Source: Candidatus Obscuribacterales bacterium (lineage in GTDB: Bacteria; Cyanobacteriota; Vampirovibrionia; Obscuribacterales; Obscuribacteraceae). From it: DNA of 64,000 nt. The DNA lies in NCBI GenBank assembly GCA_019744775.1, contig JAIETZ010000004.1, positions 248,001 to 312,000 on the forward strand, read 5' to 3'. Positions 36,601-44,389 of the stretch are shown piece by piece. Every line of letters starts with the position of its first letter. Position 1 is the first letter of the stretch. Below the pieces are notes generated by a model. It saw only the letters and a list, made by a program, of their open reading frames with translations, was not told the origin of the DNA and did no database searches. Position numbers and translations under genes: made by a program.

Positions 36601-38346
36601 ATGCAAACCCAAGAACAGGTTTTAAATGCTTTTCTCGCTCAGCCGAATGAAGACATACAACCTCAGCACACCGAATTCGATGCAATGGCGAGCGTAGCGT
36701 TGCCATGTATTGCCGGAGCCAATGTTCATCAATCCGAAACCGAGATAATTCTCGATAAGGTACTGGATCTTAATTCTGATCTGTATTTACTTGATCACGC
36801 CATTGGTGGAGTAACGGCTGCAGGCAGCGAACCACAAGAACGTGTGTTCTTGGTTCCCTTGATGGTTGCATTAGAAATCATGGCTGAAACGGCATCATTA
36901 CTGGCGCCGCATTTAGTCATTACCAAACTTGAAAATATCAGAGCTCTCAAGCGAATTAGAGTTGAGAATGACCGCATGCCGATTCGAGTCATAGCCAAAC
37001 TAAATGCTTCAAAGGAGGCTGCCGTCGACGTCGAAATTCAAAGTGAAAGAAGCAATAACCTGCTGATGTCTTGCCAAGTCGTTTTCGGACGTGGTTATGA
37101 GCAAAAGCCGACAGCACAAAGTCTTACTCTCGAAGGACAAAGAGCAGCACATCTATCCAAGAATGATCTATACACGTTAAAAACGATGTTCCATGGCCCA
37201 CGCATGCAGAGCGTGGAACAGATCGGCAATGTAGGCAAGCGCGGCATTGATGGCATTGTTTCGGTTAGACAACCAAGTGATTGGTTTGGCTACTCACTTG
37301 CTCCGGCTCACTTCCTAATCGACCCGCTTCTCTTGGACAATGCCAGCCAACTCGTGCTTTTCCACCTGTATGAACAAAATGAGAACGTCACAGCGCTATT
37401 GCCTTTTCACATAAGCTCAATTGATTTCTACAATCATCCGTTGGAAAGGCCGTCTCACGTGACAGTACAAGCGCAGCTGCTATCATTGACCGACAAAGGA
37501 ACAGAAGCACGCGTCGAAGTAATAAGCGACGGACAAGTACTAATTCGAGTCAACGACATCACAAGCAAACGAGTCATGCTGAGCGACAAACTGAAAGCAT
37601 TTGTAGCAAATCCACAAGAAGTATTTCTATCGGAAACGCAAGATCAACTTGCCGCGTCTCTGGGTAATTGGTCTGTTATGTCGCTGCCTGGTGAAACGCT
37701 ACCAGCAGATGCAACAACTCTAGAGTGGCTGACGGACTATATTTTAACCAAATCCGAGCGCGAATATTTCTCTCAAGATAACAAATTAGAGAAGCGCAAG
37801 CGTGAATGGTTAGCAGGAAGAATTGCAGCCAAAGATGCAATAAGAGCCTTTGTTGCGAAACAAGGAATCAAACTCTGCCCAGCAGACATTGAAATTTCTT
37901 ACAATGACGCCGGACAGCCAGTGGTTTCAATCATTTCTCAAGCATCATTGGATATCAAAGTATCGATAGCTCACGCAGAAGGTTCAGGAATTGCCATAGC
38001 TGGAACAAGCGCATGCGGAATCGACTTGGAACCGGCACGTAACCGTGGTGGAGATTTCATCGATATGGCTTTCACCGAGAAAGAAAAATCGTTATTTGCC
38101 GGCAAATCCGAAGGCGAAAAGTGGGAAATCGTTACACGCATCTGGTGCGCAAAAGAAGCTTTGTCCAAAGCAATCGGACAGGGACTTGCTGGAGCACCCA
38201 AGACGTTTGAAGTAAGCGGATTTGACGCAAGCGGTTGGACAACCGTAAGCACTGCCAATGTTTCGCCGGTAATTGTTTTAACAACAGTTATCGACGATGT
38301 TGTAATTGCCTTAACCGCATACGGCTCTCCTGTCTCCATCAAGTAG
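33625..38346 (+). CDS. Pfa-like iterative synthase subunit 2: KS-AT-DH-phosphopantetheinyl transferase
   Basis: This 1573-residue protein opens with a ketosynthase (~5-465) that keeps the full triad C209, H344 and H382, so it is not a chain-length-factor-type dead KS. An AT-like domain (~570-870) has its nucleophile elbow as GCSTGEF (S675) instead of GHSxGE, with H781 in PYHTSLMD. A helical stretch near 987 (FHQQLMQTQEQVLNAFLAQ) resembles one in subunit 1. The hotdog dehydratase (~1040-1330) has H1058 and D1238. The C-terminal ~200 residues are an Sfp-type PPTase: KREWLAGRIAAKDAI, GIDLEPA with D1467 and E1469, and WCAKEALSKAIG with K1510 and E1511. It could activate the ACP of subunit 1, to which it is coupled by a 4-base overlap. 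Confidence 0.92.
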   Translation: MTSRANAPRKVAIIGMACIFPGAKDLGCFWQNIVAGQDAITEAPKTKHTVDNRVEVAQPYSNRGGFIGDFTNFDPLAFGIMPKGIEGGDPDQFLALKVAYDALADAGYVKRNFNGDRAEVIMGRTSAPGVGSLNFIQQSQTVTQIVDAVARTNPQLSADDLKAIEIELKQSLKPHGADVIPALMPNILAGRIANRLGFRGRTLVLDSACASSLTAVETGVTDLLSDNCDLALAGGVHINSNKFFYDIFCGLGALSKAEQIRPFDKDADGTILGEGLGIVVLKRLEDAERDGDRIYSVICGAASSSDGNVGGILAPSIDGEALALERAYDKAGFPANTVQLLEAHGTGTIEGDVVELKAIEKVFGEADMPTMAIGSIKSMIGHAQAASGIAGLIKTSLAIYHQILPPTLNVKEPNPKVNWSKSPCYINTEARPWINPEYGAKKPHPRRAAVSAFGFGGTNAHIVLEEHESPKDTSLLTEWESEVCIFKATSQSDLEAQINRTIAYISSNADAQLKDIAYSLYKAATDKSASYKLAIVASSAQDLSSKLQQLLANKLISSDAAVQVSSNFDKGKLAFIMPGLGAAYPNMLADLCMHFPEVREVFDFVDHLAVLNGDKAIPSRTIFPASFIKGKKQHVNAAMLATMDSAVIVVLMAEWALYTVLKNVGINPDVVLGCSTGEFAALTMSGAADIEKAAPTFYKHAVAVARSVSIEGLANLKTFRVTDNYDKVEKLLTGLEVYLGADLSPKQHLLSGTRQTMDEVATRLRANSIEFQPLPVAIPYHTSLMDEAVTSGTYDEHYCAPSITAWSGSQVAPYPSDPKAITTIAKQLFRHPIRFRQTIEAMYADGVRTFVEVGPKNTLVELVGEILQDKSHFAIPTNLQNKSGITQLNLVIASLFALGTDVDLEYLFKRRSPMMLNWQEKLASGPSKTTLQLDLDYPAVSFKADSQLIAKLNTEKPRQQEFFAESTGDMPGGEDSIVANYLQSMEQFHQQLMQTQEQVLNAFLAQPNEDIQPQHTEFDAMASVALPCIAGANVHQSETEIILDKVLDLNSDLYLLDHAIGGVTAAGSEPQERVFLVPLMVALEIMAETASLLAPHLVITKLENIRALKRIRVENDRMPIRVIAKLNASKEAAVDVEIQSERSNNLLMSCQVVFGRGYEQKPTAQSLTLEGQRAAHLSKNDLYTLKTMFHGPRMQSVEQIGNVGKRGIDGIVSVRQPSDWFGYSLAPAHFLIDPLLLDNASQLVLFHLYEQNENVTALLPFHISSIDFYNHPLERPSHVTVQAQLLSLTDKGTEARVEVISDGQVLIRVNDITSKRVMLSDKLKAFVANPQEVFLSETQDQLAASLGNWSVMSLPGETLPADATTLEWLTDYILTKSEREYFSQDNKLEKRKREWLAGRIAAKDAIRAFVAKQGIKLCPADIEISYNDAGQPVVSIISQASLDIKVSIAHAEGSGIAIAGTSACGIDLEPARNRGGDFIDMAFTEKEKSLFAGKSEGEKWEIVTRIWCAKEALSKAIGQGLAGAPKTFEVSGFDASGWTTVSTANVSPVIVLTTVIDDVVIALTAYGSPVSIK

Positions 38347-38353
38347 GTTCAAA

Positions 38354-38677
38354 ATGTCGCTTTCCGAAAAGACTTGCGTGCCTTGCCGAGGCGGAATACC
38401 GCCTCTAACCCGCACCGAATTCGAACCATTGCTTGCCGAATTGAATGGCTGGCGCGTCATCGACGATAAGTGCCTGCAAAAGACCTACAAGCTTAAAGAC
38501 TTTGCCGAGGCTCTAGCGCTAACCAACAAGATAGGCGCCATTGCCGAAAAAGAAGGACACCATCCGGACTTACTCGTCCGCTGGGGTGAGCTAAAAATCG
38601 ACTTATGGACCCATAAAATTGACGGTCTTAGCGAGTCAGACTTCATTCTCGCCGCCAAAATAGACAATATATCTTAA
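38354..38677 (+). CDS. phhB: Pterin-4-alpha-carbinolamine dehydratase
   Basis: This small enzyme (107 residues) dehydrates 4a-hydroxy-tetrahydropterin and belongs to the PCD/DCoH family. The signature EGHHPDL, followed by LWTHKIDGLSESDFILAAKI, holds the catalytic histidines. The N-terminal CVPCRGGIPPL segment is usual for bacterial members. It starts 7 bases after the synthase operon stop with AGG six bases upstream, so it is probably on the same transcript, though the biochemical link is unclear. No aromatic amino acid hydroxylase is visible here. Confidence 0.92.
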   Translation: MSLSEKTCVPCRGGIPPLTRTEFEPLLAELNGWRVIDDKCLQKTYKLKDFAEALALTNKIGAIAEKEGHHPDLLVRWGELKIDLWTHKIDGLSESDFILAAKIDNIS

Positions 38678-38796
38678 GTTCAATTACTAGATTAATTCTC
38701 ATCCTATAGGCATGGTGAGAATACGAGTAAGTACCTATCCGCGCCGTATTAATTAGGCTACTATCGCCCCAGCATACGAATTCGGGGGCAGCCCTA

Positions 38797-40533
38797 ATGG
38801 CTCTGGATAACAACCAATTACCATCAGACAACCTGAGCACCGCATTTACCCAGTCTGCCGCACCGGCTCTGGATAACTTCGTCGCCAACACCTGGAACGA
38901 TAGCAATGGTTTCAAATCAGCTCAGCTGTTCGATTTGCCTGGTGTGCCCAGTGGACCGTACGAACCACAACCCCTTCAGCTTGCCCGCCTCTTAGACACT
39001 GGCTTCAGCAGCAAGGATGTAGTCGACGTGCTCAAAGAGCAAGTCAATCCCGAAAACGATAAACGAGCTCTGGAGCGCAACATCAATAACATCAAAGTTG
39101 TCTATATCGATGAATACGCCCGTTCGACAAACAATGCCGACTTTAAAATCGACAAAAACGGTACGCTCATCGTATGGGAGAACAAGGACCTTCTGAATAA
39201 AAAGGACCTGGTAATTGAAATCGAGCGTCCTGAAGGATATGTAGGCGCCCCGAAAGAAGCTCAACAGAAGAGTCTGGATACTTTAATCAAGAGCTTAGCC
39301 GACCATGTGATGAACAAAGAAGGCAAAGTTGAAGATGCCCAAGGTCTAGTCTCGGACAAAATCAAGAAATTGCTTCATGCCCAACCGGAGCCGGAAGCTC
39401 ATTTTCCGCAAACAATGCAGCACGCCATGCAAAACATGCAGCGTTTTGCAGGCGGTGGTAGCGGTCAATTATCTTCAGCCGAAGCTGACAGCTATTTCCC
39501 CGAGCGTCAAGTAGAAAGACTCCACAACGAATCCGATACACAAGTATCATTGAAAGACGCTATCGCCGGCTTCGCGACCAGCGGTGAGCGTGAACCATAC
39601 TATGCAATGCGTAACTTCGGTGACAGAGGCTTAGCGGTTGGTCGCTACATGTTCACCTCTGAGTTGTTAATTGAGTGGCTCGAGGATTTGCTCACAGACT
39701 GTGGCAATCCGCCGGATGGAAATAAAGTTCTCGCTAAATTGCTCAAGAGCATGAAGAACAAAGAACTCGCAGGTAAGTGTGCCAAAGCCATTCAATCAGG
39801 CGAATTCAAGAAATTCGTCAATGATTTAAAAACCGGTCACTTAAAGCCAGGCGATCCGGCAACCAAAGCTGCAATTGAAAAATTCTTGCCAAAAGAAATG
39901 CAAGAAGCAGTAGCCAGCCAAATGATCGACAAACTGGCAAAGACCGGCGCTGACCCAAGCAAAGTCGCAATGCACATGCTTCTTGGTCATGAACCAACTA
40001 AAGAAGAAATGGCTAAGCCGGAATATCAAAGACTTCAGGACTCCTTCGAGCGCTTAAATGCCATTTCCAACGTGCGTACACAGCACCCGCACGAAGACAT
40101 TTCCTGGCAGGACAACGGCGGCAAGCTCACTTGCGCTCCACTGCGCGGCAGAATCACCGATCACTTCGGACATCGTGACCATCACCCGGTAACCGGTGCT
40201 CACGCTGATCACAAAGGCGTAGACTTGGTCCTTAACGACGATAAGATTCCTGCTCTCAGGTCAGGGATTATTGAGCAAGCCGGCAAGGCAGGAAATGCCG
40301 GATACAAAATCACTATCAATCACGGCCGCGATCATTTAGGACGCGAACTGAAAACTGTCTACATGCACATGCAGCCAAACCTGCAAGTACACGTAGGCGA
40401 TAGAGTCTCCCAAGGCCAGTTAATCGGCTATCAGGGTGCCACTGGACGCGTAACGGGTAAACACTTGCATCTAGGTCTGTACATGAACGGACAAGCTGTT
40501 GATCCGATGAAGCATTTAAAAATCAACGCATAA
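38797..40533 (+). CDS. M23-family (LytM-type) peptidase without a signal peptide
   Basis: This 578-residue protein has a C-terminal zinc metallopeptidase domain (about 445-575): RGRITDHFGHRD, the zinc ligands H472 and D476 in HKGVDL, H524 in YMHMQ and H556-L-H558 in KHLHLGLY. All catalytic positions are present, so it should cut peptidoglycan cross-bridges. The first ~430 residues are mostly helical and unfamiliar. There is no hydrophobic signal peptide; instead residues 46-53 read DLPGVPSG, a motif found at the same position in the protein at 9726. GGGGG lies ten bases before the ATG. The calpain-like gene follows 14 bases later. Confidence 0.88.
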   Translation: MALDNNQLPSDNLSTAFTQSAAPALDNFVANTWNDSNGFKSAQLFDLPGVPSGPYEPQPLQLARLLDTGFSSKDVVDVLKEQVNPENDKRALERNINNIKVVYIDEYARSTNNADFKIDKNGTLIVWENKDLLNKKDLVIEIERPEGYVGAPKEAQQKSLDTLIKSLADHVMNKEGKVEDAQGLVSDKIKKLLHAQPEPEAHFPQTMQHAMQNMQRFAGGGSGQLSSAEADSYFPERQVERLHNESDTQVSLKDAIAGFATSGEREPYYAMRNFGDRGLAVGRYMFTSELLIEWLEDLLTDCGNPPDGNKVLAKLLKSMKNKELAGKCAKAIQSGEFKKFVNDLKTGHLKPGDPATKAAIEKFLPKEMQEAVASQMIDKLAKTGADPSKVAMHMLLGHEPTKEEMAKPEYQRLQDSFERLNAISNVRTQHPHEDISWQDNGGKLTCAPLRGRITDHFGHRDHHPVTGAHADHKGVDLVLNDDKIPALRSGIIEQAGKAGNAGYKITINHGRDHLGRELKTVYMHMQPNLQVHVGDRVSQGQLIGYQGATGRVTGKHLHLGLYMNGQAVDPMKHLKINA

Positions 40534-40547
40534 GTAGGGGTATCTCA

Positions 40548-41840
40548 ATGCCGGAAAATGATGTCGAGGCAAGTGGAATAAAGTATTCTTCAAGCCGTGA
40601 TCTCAAAGAGTTGTTCGTCAAAAACTTTGATCGTCTTGATACAGGCAAACAAGACGGCATGCTGACCATAGACGAGATAGACAGAGCTGTAACAAACAAC
40701 ACAATCACAGGCGATGATGCTCAATTAGTAGGAGCACTCAAAGAATATTTTGGACCCCTGAAAAAGCTGACAAATGATCAGACAGGCTTTGAGTCTGGCA
40801 TCACGCTAGCAGACATTGAAGCATTTGATGCTATTCAACAGCGCGTAGCAAAAGGCGATAAAGCCGACCTAGTATCAGACAAAGACCGGCTTATGGTAAC
40901 AGGCATCGACTATGTGATGGCCGAAACCAAGCTTGCTGCATTGAACGCCAGCCCTTGCTTGTATGCGAACTCCAACCAACCGGAAGCTGGTATTGTCCCC
41001 GAAGCATGCGTTGTGCCGGAAGCTGTCTGCAATGACAAAGAGAAACATTCAAATGAAGGTGTCGACGGAATTAACGCAACAGCATTCCGTCAAGGAAAAC
41101 TTGGAGATTGTTACTTCATGTCTGCGCTTGCTTCAGTAGCAGCAATGGATCCACATGCAATTGTCAAAATGATCAAAGACAATCACGATGGCACTTACAC
41201 CGTTACCTTCCCAATTAGTCCTAACGAACCAATTACTGTTACGGCACCAAGCGAAGTTGAGCGTGCTCGCTACACGCGCACATTCTCCTTCGACAATTCA
41301 AATCCAAATTATGGCGACTGGCCAATCATTATGGAAAAAGCCTTCGGACAATGGTGCATCAACCGTCCGCTGCGCCTCTGGAGGAGAAGTCCTGCTGAAT
41401 GGGTAGGAGACAAAGTATTCGGCAAAATAATTCCACAAGAAAATACAGATGGTGGCTCAGCAATTCACCGCGGACTTTTGGTGCTGACAGGTAAATGGCC
41501 GCATGTAGATTTCATATTCAACAACAGTGAGAAAAAACTGCACACCGCATTAACAAACATCGCCGAGAAGAAAATTCCCTCAACGGCATTTATAAGCCGA
41601 CGTCCTGCTGCCATTGTCGGACTGGGAGAAGACTTAACTCCCGACGCAAAATTACTGGGCGGTCACGAATACGGCGTACTTGGATATGACCCCAAGGAAA
41701 GAATCGTAACCATTCGCGAACCAAATGGCTATTTCGAGCCATGCACTCCTGGTGGCATACCGGAAGACGGAGTCCGTGACGGTGTCTTCAAGATTTCGCT
41801 CAAGCGATTCCGCAAGAACTTTTCCGGACTTGCTTATTAA
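40548..41840 (+). CDS. Calpain-like (C2 family) cysteine protease with EF-hand-like N-terminus
   Basis: This 430-residue protein has the calpain catalytic pattern: C188 in QGKLGDCYFMSALASVA, H373 in LGGHEYGVLGYDP and N393 in REPNG. The conserved Trp after Asn in calpains is absent. The N-terminal region carries two EF-hand-like helices and loops (DTGKQDGMLTIDE near residue 31 and a related stretch near 77), with one more residue in the loop than canonical, so calcium binding is possible but unproven. No signal peptide is visible. It follows the M23 peptidase gene by 14 bases with AGGGG ahead of its ATG. The substrate is unknown. Confidence 0.82.
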   Translation: MPENDVEASGIKYSSSRDLKELFVKNFDRLDTGKQDGMLTIDEIDRAVTNNTITGDDAQLVGALKEYFGPLKKLTNDQTGFESGITLADIEAFDAIQQRVAKGDKADLVSDKDRLMVTGIDYVMAETKLAALNASPCLYANSNQPEAGIVPEACVVPEAVCNDKEKHSNEGVDGINATAFRQGKLGDCYFMSALASVAAMDPHAIVKMIKDNHDGTYTVTFPISPNEPITVTAPSEVERARYTRTFSFDNSNPNYGDWPIIMEKAFGQWCINRPLRLWRRSPAEWVGDKVFGKIIPQENTDGGSAIHRGLLVLTGKWPHVDFIFNNSEKKLHTALTNIAEKKIPSTAFISRRPAAIVGLGEDLTPDAKLLGGHEYGVLGYDPKERIVTIREPNGYFEPCTPGGIPEDGVRDGVFKISLKRFRKNFSGLAY

Positions 41841-41896
41841 CGCAACTTCTTGACAGCCTATTTTTGTTTTTCTCCGCTAAAAAACTTTACAGCGGG

Positions 41897-41920
41897 GTAA
41901 GTGATATTTAGGTCACTTAC
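41897..41920. promoter_or_regulatory. Perfect eight-base inverted repeat ahead of the LuxR-type regulator
   Basis: GTAAGTGA (41897-41904) and TCACTTAC (41913-41920) flank an 8-base spacer, 16 bases before the GTG at 41937. The length and symmetry suit an operator for a dimeric regulator, possibly autoregulation. In RNA it would form a hairpin close to the start. A GTG inside the first arm is the alternative start for the gene. Confidence 0.5.
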
Positions 41921-41936
41921 AATTTATGGATTACCC

Positions 41937-42650
41937 GTGCAGTCGTTCAAGGCTTCCGCTCATAGCAGCGCAGACACATCACCTATTCAATTCGCACCTT
42001 ACCGGGCATCCAACCTGACGCGCGCCTACGTCATTTACGGCGAAGCGAGTGAATTAAACAAGACCGAACGTAACTTCAGTACACTTCCAGGCTTTTGTCT
42101 CATCGGCTGGCATACGGATCGCGTTGTCGCACTCAACGACATTGTTCAGATGCGACCGGAACTAACAATTGTCTATAGTCCTTCAATTTCCAGCGTTGAT
42201 TATTTGTTTGCAAAAACCCTGAAGGAAGAAGTACCAACTACAAATATCATTTTCATTTCGAGCGAACCAATACCTGAGCAGTTGAGAAACTTACTTCGCT
42301 CAGGCGCTAGTGGCTTCTGTCTTAACTCAACTAATCCGCAAACACTTAACTTGGCTTTCCAAACAGTGTCGCTTGGTGCCGTTTGGATAGATCCAATTGT
42401 TGCCACCAACATTTTTAGCCCTAACAAGGCTGGCTCATCAGAAGAAACTTCCCAACCCGCGTTATCAGACAGGGAAAAGGAAGTACTGCATCTGGTGGCA
42501 GAAGGTCTAACCAATCAAGAAATTGCTTTGAAGTTATGGCTAAGTCGCGAAACAGTTAAGTCTCACGTCAAGAAAATCATGCGCAAATTATCTGTTAAAG
42601 ACAGAACGCAGGCAGCTGTCGCTGCACTGCGCCTGGGATTAGCTGTTTAG
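41937..42650 (+). CDS. LuxR-family (NarL-type) response-regulator-like transcription factor
   Basis: This 237-residue protein has a receiver-like N-terminal domain (VYSPSISSVDYLFAKTLKEE, IIFISSEPIPEQLRNLLRSG) and a C-terminal LuxR helix-turn-helix (LSDREKEVLHLVAEGLTNQE, then RETVKSHVKKIMRKLSVKDR). The usual phosphoacceptor Asp in the receiver is not obvious: the position after beta-3 reads TIVYSPS. It may therefore work without phosphorylation. I start at GTG 41937, which has GGA seven bases upstream and leaves the inverted repeat outside the gene. GTG 41901 would add 12 residues. Targets are unknown. Confidence 0.85.
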   Translation: MQSFKASAHSSADTSPIQFAPYRASNLTRAYVIYGEASELNKTERNFSTLPGFCLIGWHTDRVVALNDIVQMRPELTIVYSPSISSVDYLFAKTLKEEVPTTNIIFISSEPIPEQLRNLLRSGASGFCLNSTNPQTLNLAFQTVSLGAVWIDPIVATNIFSPNKAGSSEETSQPALSDREKEVLHLVAEGLTNQEIALKLWLSRETVKSHVKKIMRKLSVKDRTQAAVAALRLGLAV

Positions 42651-42653
42651 AAC

Positions 42654-43076
42654 TTATTTGGTGCCTGGATCAATCTCATCGCCCAAGCTGAAGGCTTGCA
42701 GGCTGAATGGTTTTTCGTAACCAGGACCGAAAGCATTCTTGCCGCCATAGAGCAAACCCTCACCGGTGCCGACAATCAGCCCACAAGGAACGCTTAGGAA
42801 GCTGGCAAAGAAGTTAGGTGGAAAGTCCTCGTGTCCGCCAATTTTGTCAGCAAATGTCTTGGTAAATTCGCGAATCCTGACAGAAACTTGGCGGGTCAAT
42901 GCAATTGGGGTGCCGACAACAACGGTCGAACCAACACTCACCAGGCGAACAGGCAACATCGCCGAATTCTTCATCATTTCACCTGCGCCATCGGCAATTG
43001 CTGGAGTAGATGTTGCTGAAAATAAAGTTGTTGCGGTAATAGCCGCTAGTAAGACTTTGCTGAACGAGATTTTCAT
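42654..43076 (-). CDS. Small exported protein of unknown function
   Basis: From ATG 43076 this is a 140-residue protein with a clear signal peptide (MKISFSKVLLAAITATTLFS, probable cut after PAIA). Two further hydrophobic stretches, LVSVGSTVVVGTPIAL and FLSVPCGLIVGTGEGLLYGG, suggest membrane association. GAAGG lies eight bases upstream of the ATG. The frame is open to 43184 but without signal or binding site. I do not recognise the family. It converges with the LuxR-type gene and diverges from ispH. Confidence 0.7.
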   Translation of the reverse strand: MKISFSKVLLAAITATTLFSATSTPAIADGAGEMMKNSAMLPVRLVSVGSTVVVGTPIALTRQVSVRIREFTKTFADKIGGHEDFPPNFFASFLSVPCGLIVGTGEGLLYGGKNAFGPGYEKPFSLQAFSLGDEIDPGTK

Positions 43077-43202
43077 CTGTGGAACCTTCACGGGGGACCT
43101 CCTTGACCTAAGCGTGAAAATGATAATGCTTAAATTGATCTTGGGGAAGTCTTGGAAAGTGGTAGTACAATTGCGCCCGAGCATTAAACCAACATCTTGA
43201 CA

Positions 43203-44384
43203 ATGACATCCTCAAACACAAAATATCACCGCAAAGGCTTTGGACTCAAAGACGAGGTCCAAGTCGAGCTAAAGCGCGAATACGAATCGGACCTCATTAG
43301 CCATATACGCAAGAGCGGGAATTCACTCGTTGTCGGCGATGTGACTATCAAATTAGCTCAAGCATTCGGCTTTTGCTGGGGTGTCGACCGCGCTGTCTCA
43401 ATGGCTTACGAGACACGCAAGCATTTTCCAGATAGACGCATTTGGATTACCAACGAAATCATTCACAATCCTGTCGTAAACAATAACCTGCGCGGCATGG
43501 ATATCAAATTCACCCCCGTGACAGACGACGGACAAAAAGACTTCAGCAACATAAGCGAAGGCGATGTCGTAATTCTTCCAGCATTTGGTGCAAGCGTCGA
43601 AGAGATGCAATTGCTATCAGACAAGTCCTGCGAAGTAGTTGATACCACTTGCCCATGGGTATCTCGCGTTTGGAATCGCGTCGGAAAATATACCGACAGC
43701 GATTTCACAGCTATTATTCACGGCAAATACAATCACGAAGAAACAATCGCCACGTCATCCAGAGCAAAGACTTACCTTATCGTCCAAAATATGGCTGAAG
43801 CCGAATGGGTTGCTAACTACATTCTCAACGGCGGCAGCAAGGATGAATTCCAGAAGAAATTCGCTAAATCCGTATCAGCAGATTTCGATCCGGACAAGCA
43901 TCTTGCACGTCTAGGCGTTGCCAACCAAACAACAATGCTCAAAGGCGAAACCGAACAAATCGGCAAATTGTTTGAATCAACAATGATGCGCAAATACGGC
44001 CCGGACAAACTCAACGACCACTTCCTAAGTCCCGGCGACACCATTTGTGACGCTACCCAAGAGCGCCAGGATGCGATGCTGCAACTCGTCGAAGAAAAAC
44101 TCGACGTAATGGTAGTCATCGGCGGCTACAACTCATCGAACACTGGACACTTGCAAGAAATCGCCGTCCACAAGGGACTGCCTTCGTATCACATTGAAAG
44201 CGCTGCATCCATCGGCCCTGGCAACAGCATCACGCACAAACCAGTCAACGACACGAAACTTGTAACAACCGAATCCTGGCTACCATCAGGTCAAATCACC
44301 ATAGGCATAACTGCCGGTGCTTCAACGCCGGATCAACTTATATCCGATGTAATTGCAAGAATTTTAGAGGCTCGCGGTCTCTAA
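43203..44384 (+). CDS. ispH: 4-hydroxy-3-methylbut-2-enyl diphosphate reductase
   Basis: This iron-sulfur enzyme carries out the last step of the MEP pathway, giving IPP and DMAPP. The 393 residues and the long N-terminal extension match the plant/cyanobacterial branch rather than the ~315-residue E. coli form. Cluster ligands are C58 in [12 protein letters not shown]150 in [12 protein letters not shown] and C282 in [16 protein letters not shown] use ATG 43203; a TTG at 43197 is in frame two codons earlier. No strong Shine-Dalgarno is visible. ispF is at the left end of the window. Confidence 0.96.
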   Translation: MTSSNTKYHRKGFGLKDEVQVELKREYESDLISHIRKSGNSLVVGDVTIKLAQAFGFCWGVDRAVSMAYETRKHFPDRRIWITNEIIHNPVVNNNLRGMDIKFTPVTDDGQKDFSNISEGDVVILPAFGASVEEMQLLSDKSCEVVDTTCPWVSRVWNRVGKYTDSDFTAIIHGKYNHEETIATSSRAKTYLIVQNMAEAEWVANYILNGGSKDEFQKKFAKSVSADFDPDKHLARLGVANQTTMLKGETEQIGKLFESTMMRKYGPDKLNDHFLSPGDTICDATQERQDAMLQLVEEKLDVMVVIGGYNSSNTGHLQEIAVHKGLPSYHIESAASIGPGNSITHKPVNDTKLVTTESWLPSGQITIGITAGASTPDQLISDVIARILEARGL

Positions 44385-44389
44385 TTTTA

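Noticed and set aside
25010-38346. Possible classification as an enediyne PKS because of the KS-AT-ACP-KR-DH-PPTase content and the nearby Unb genes
   Set aside because: The ACP motif LGIDSIKRVEIL, the NMO/PfaD-like part and the split into two KS-bearing proteins fit Pfa-like lipid synthases better, and no enediyne thioesterase is visible.
41850-41880. TTGACA followed by T-rich sequence after the calpain-like gene, considered as promoter or terminator
   Set aside because: No -10 hexamer lies at suitable spacing and no stem precedes the T-run.
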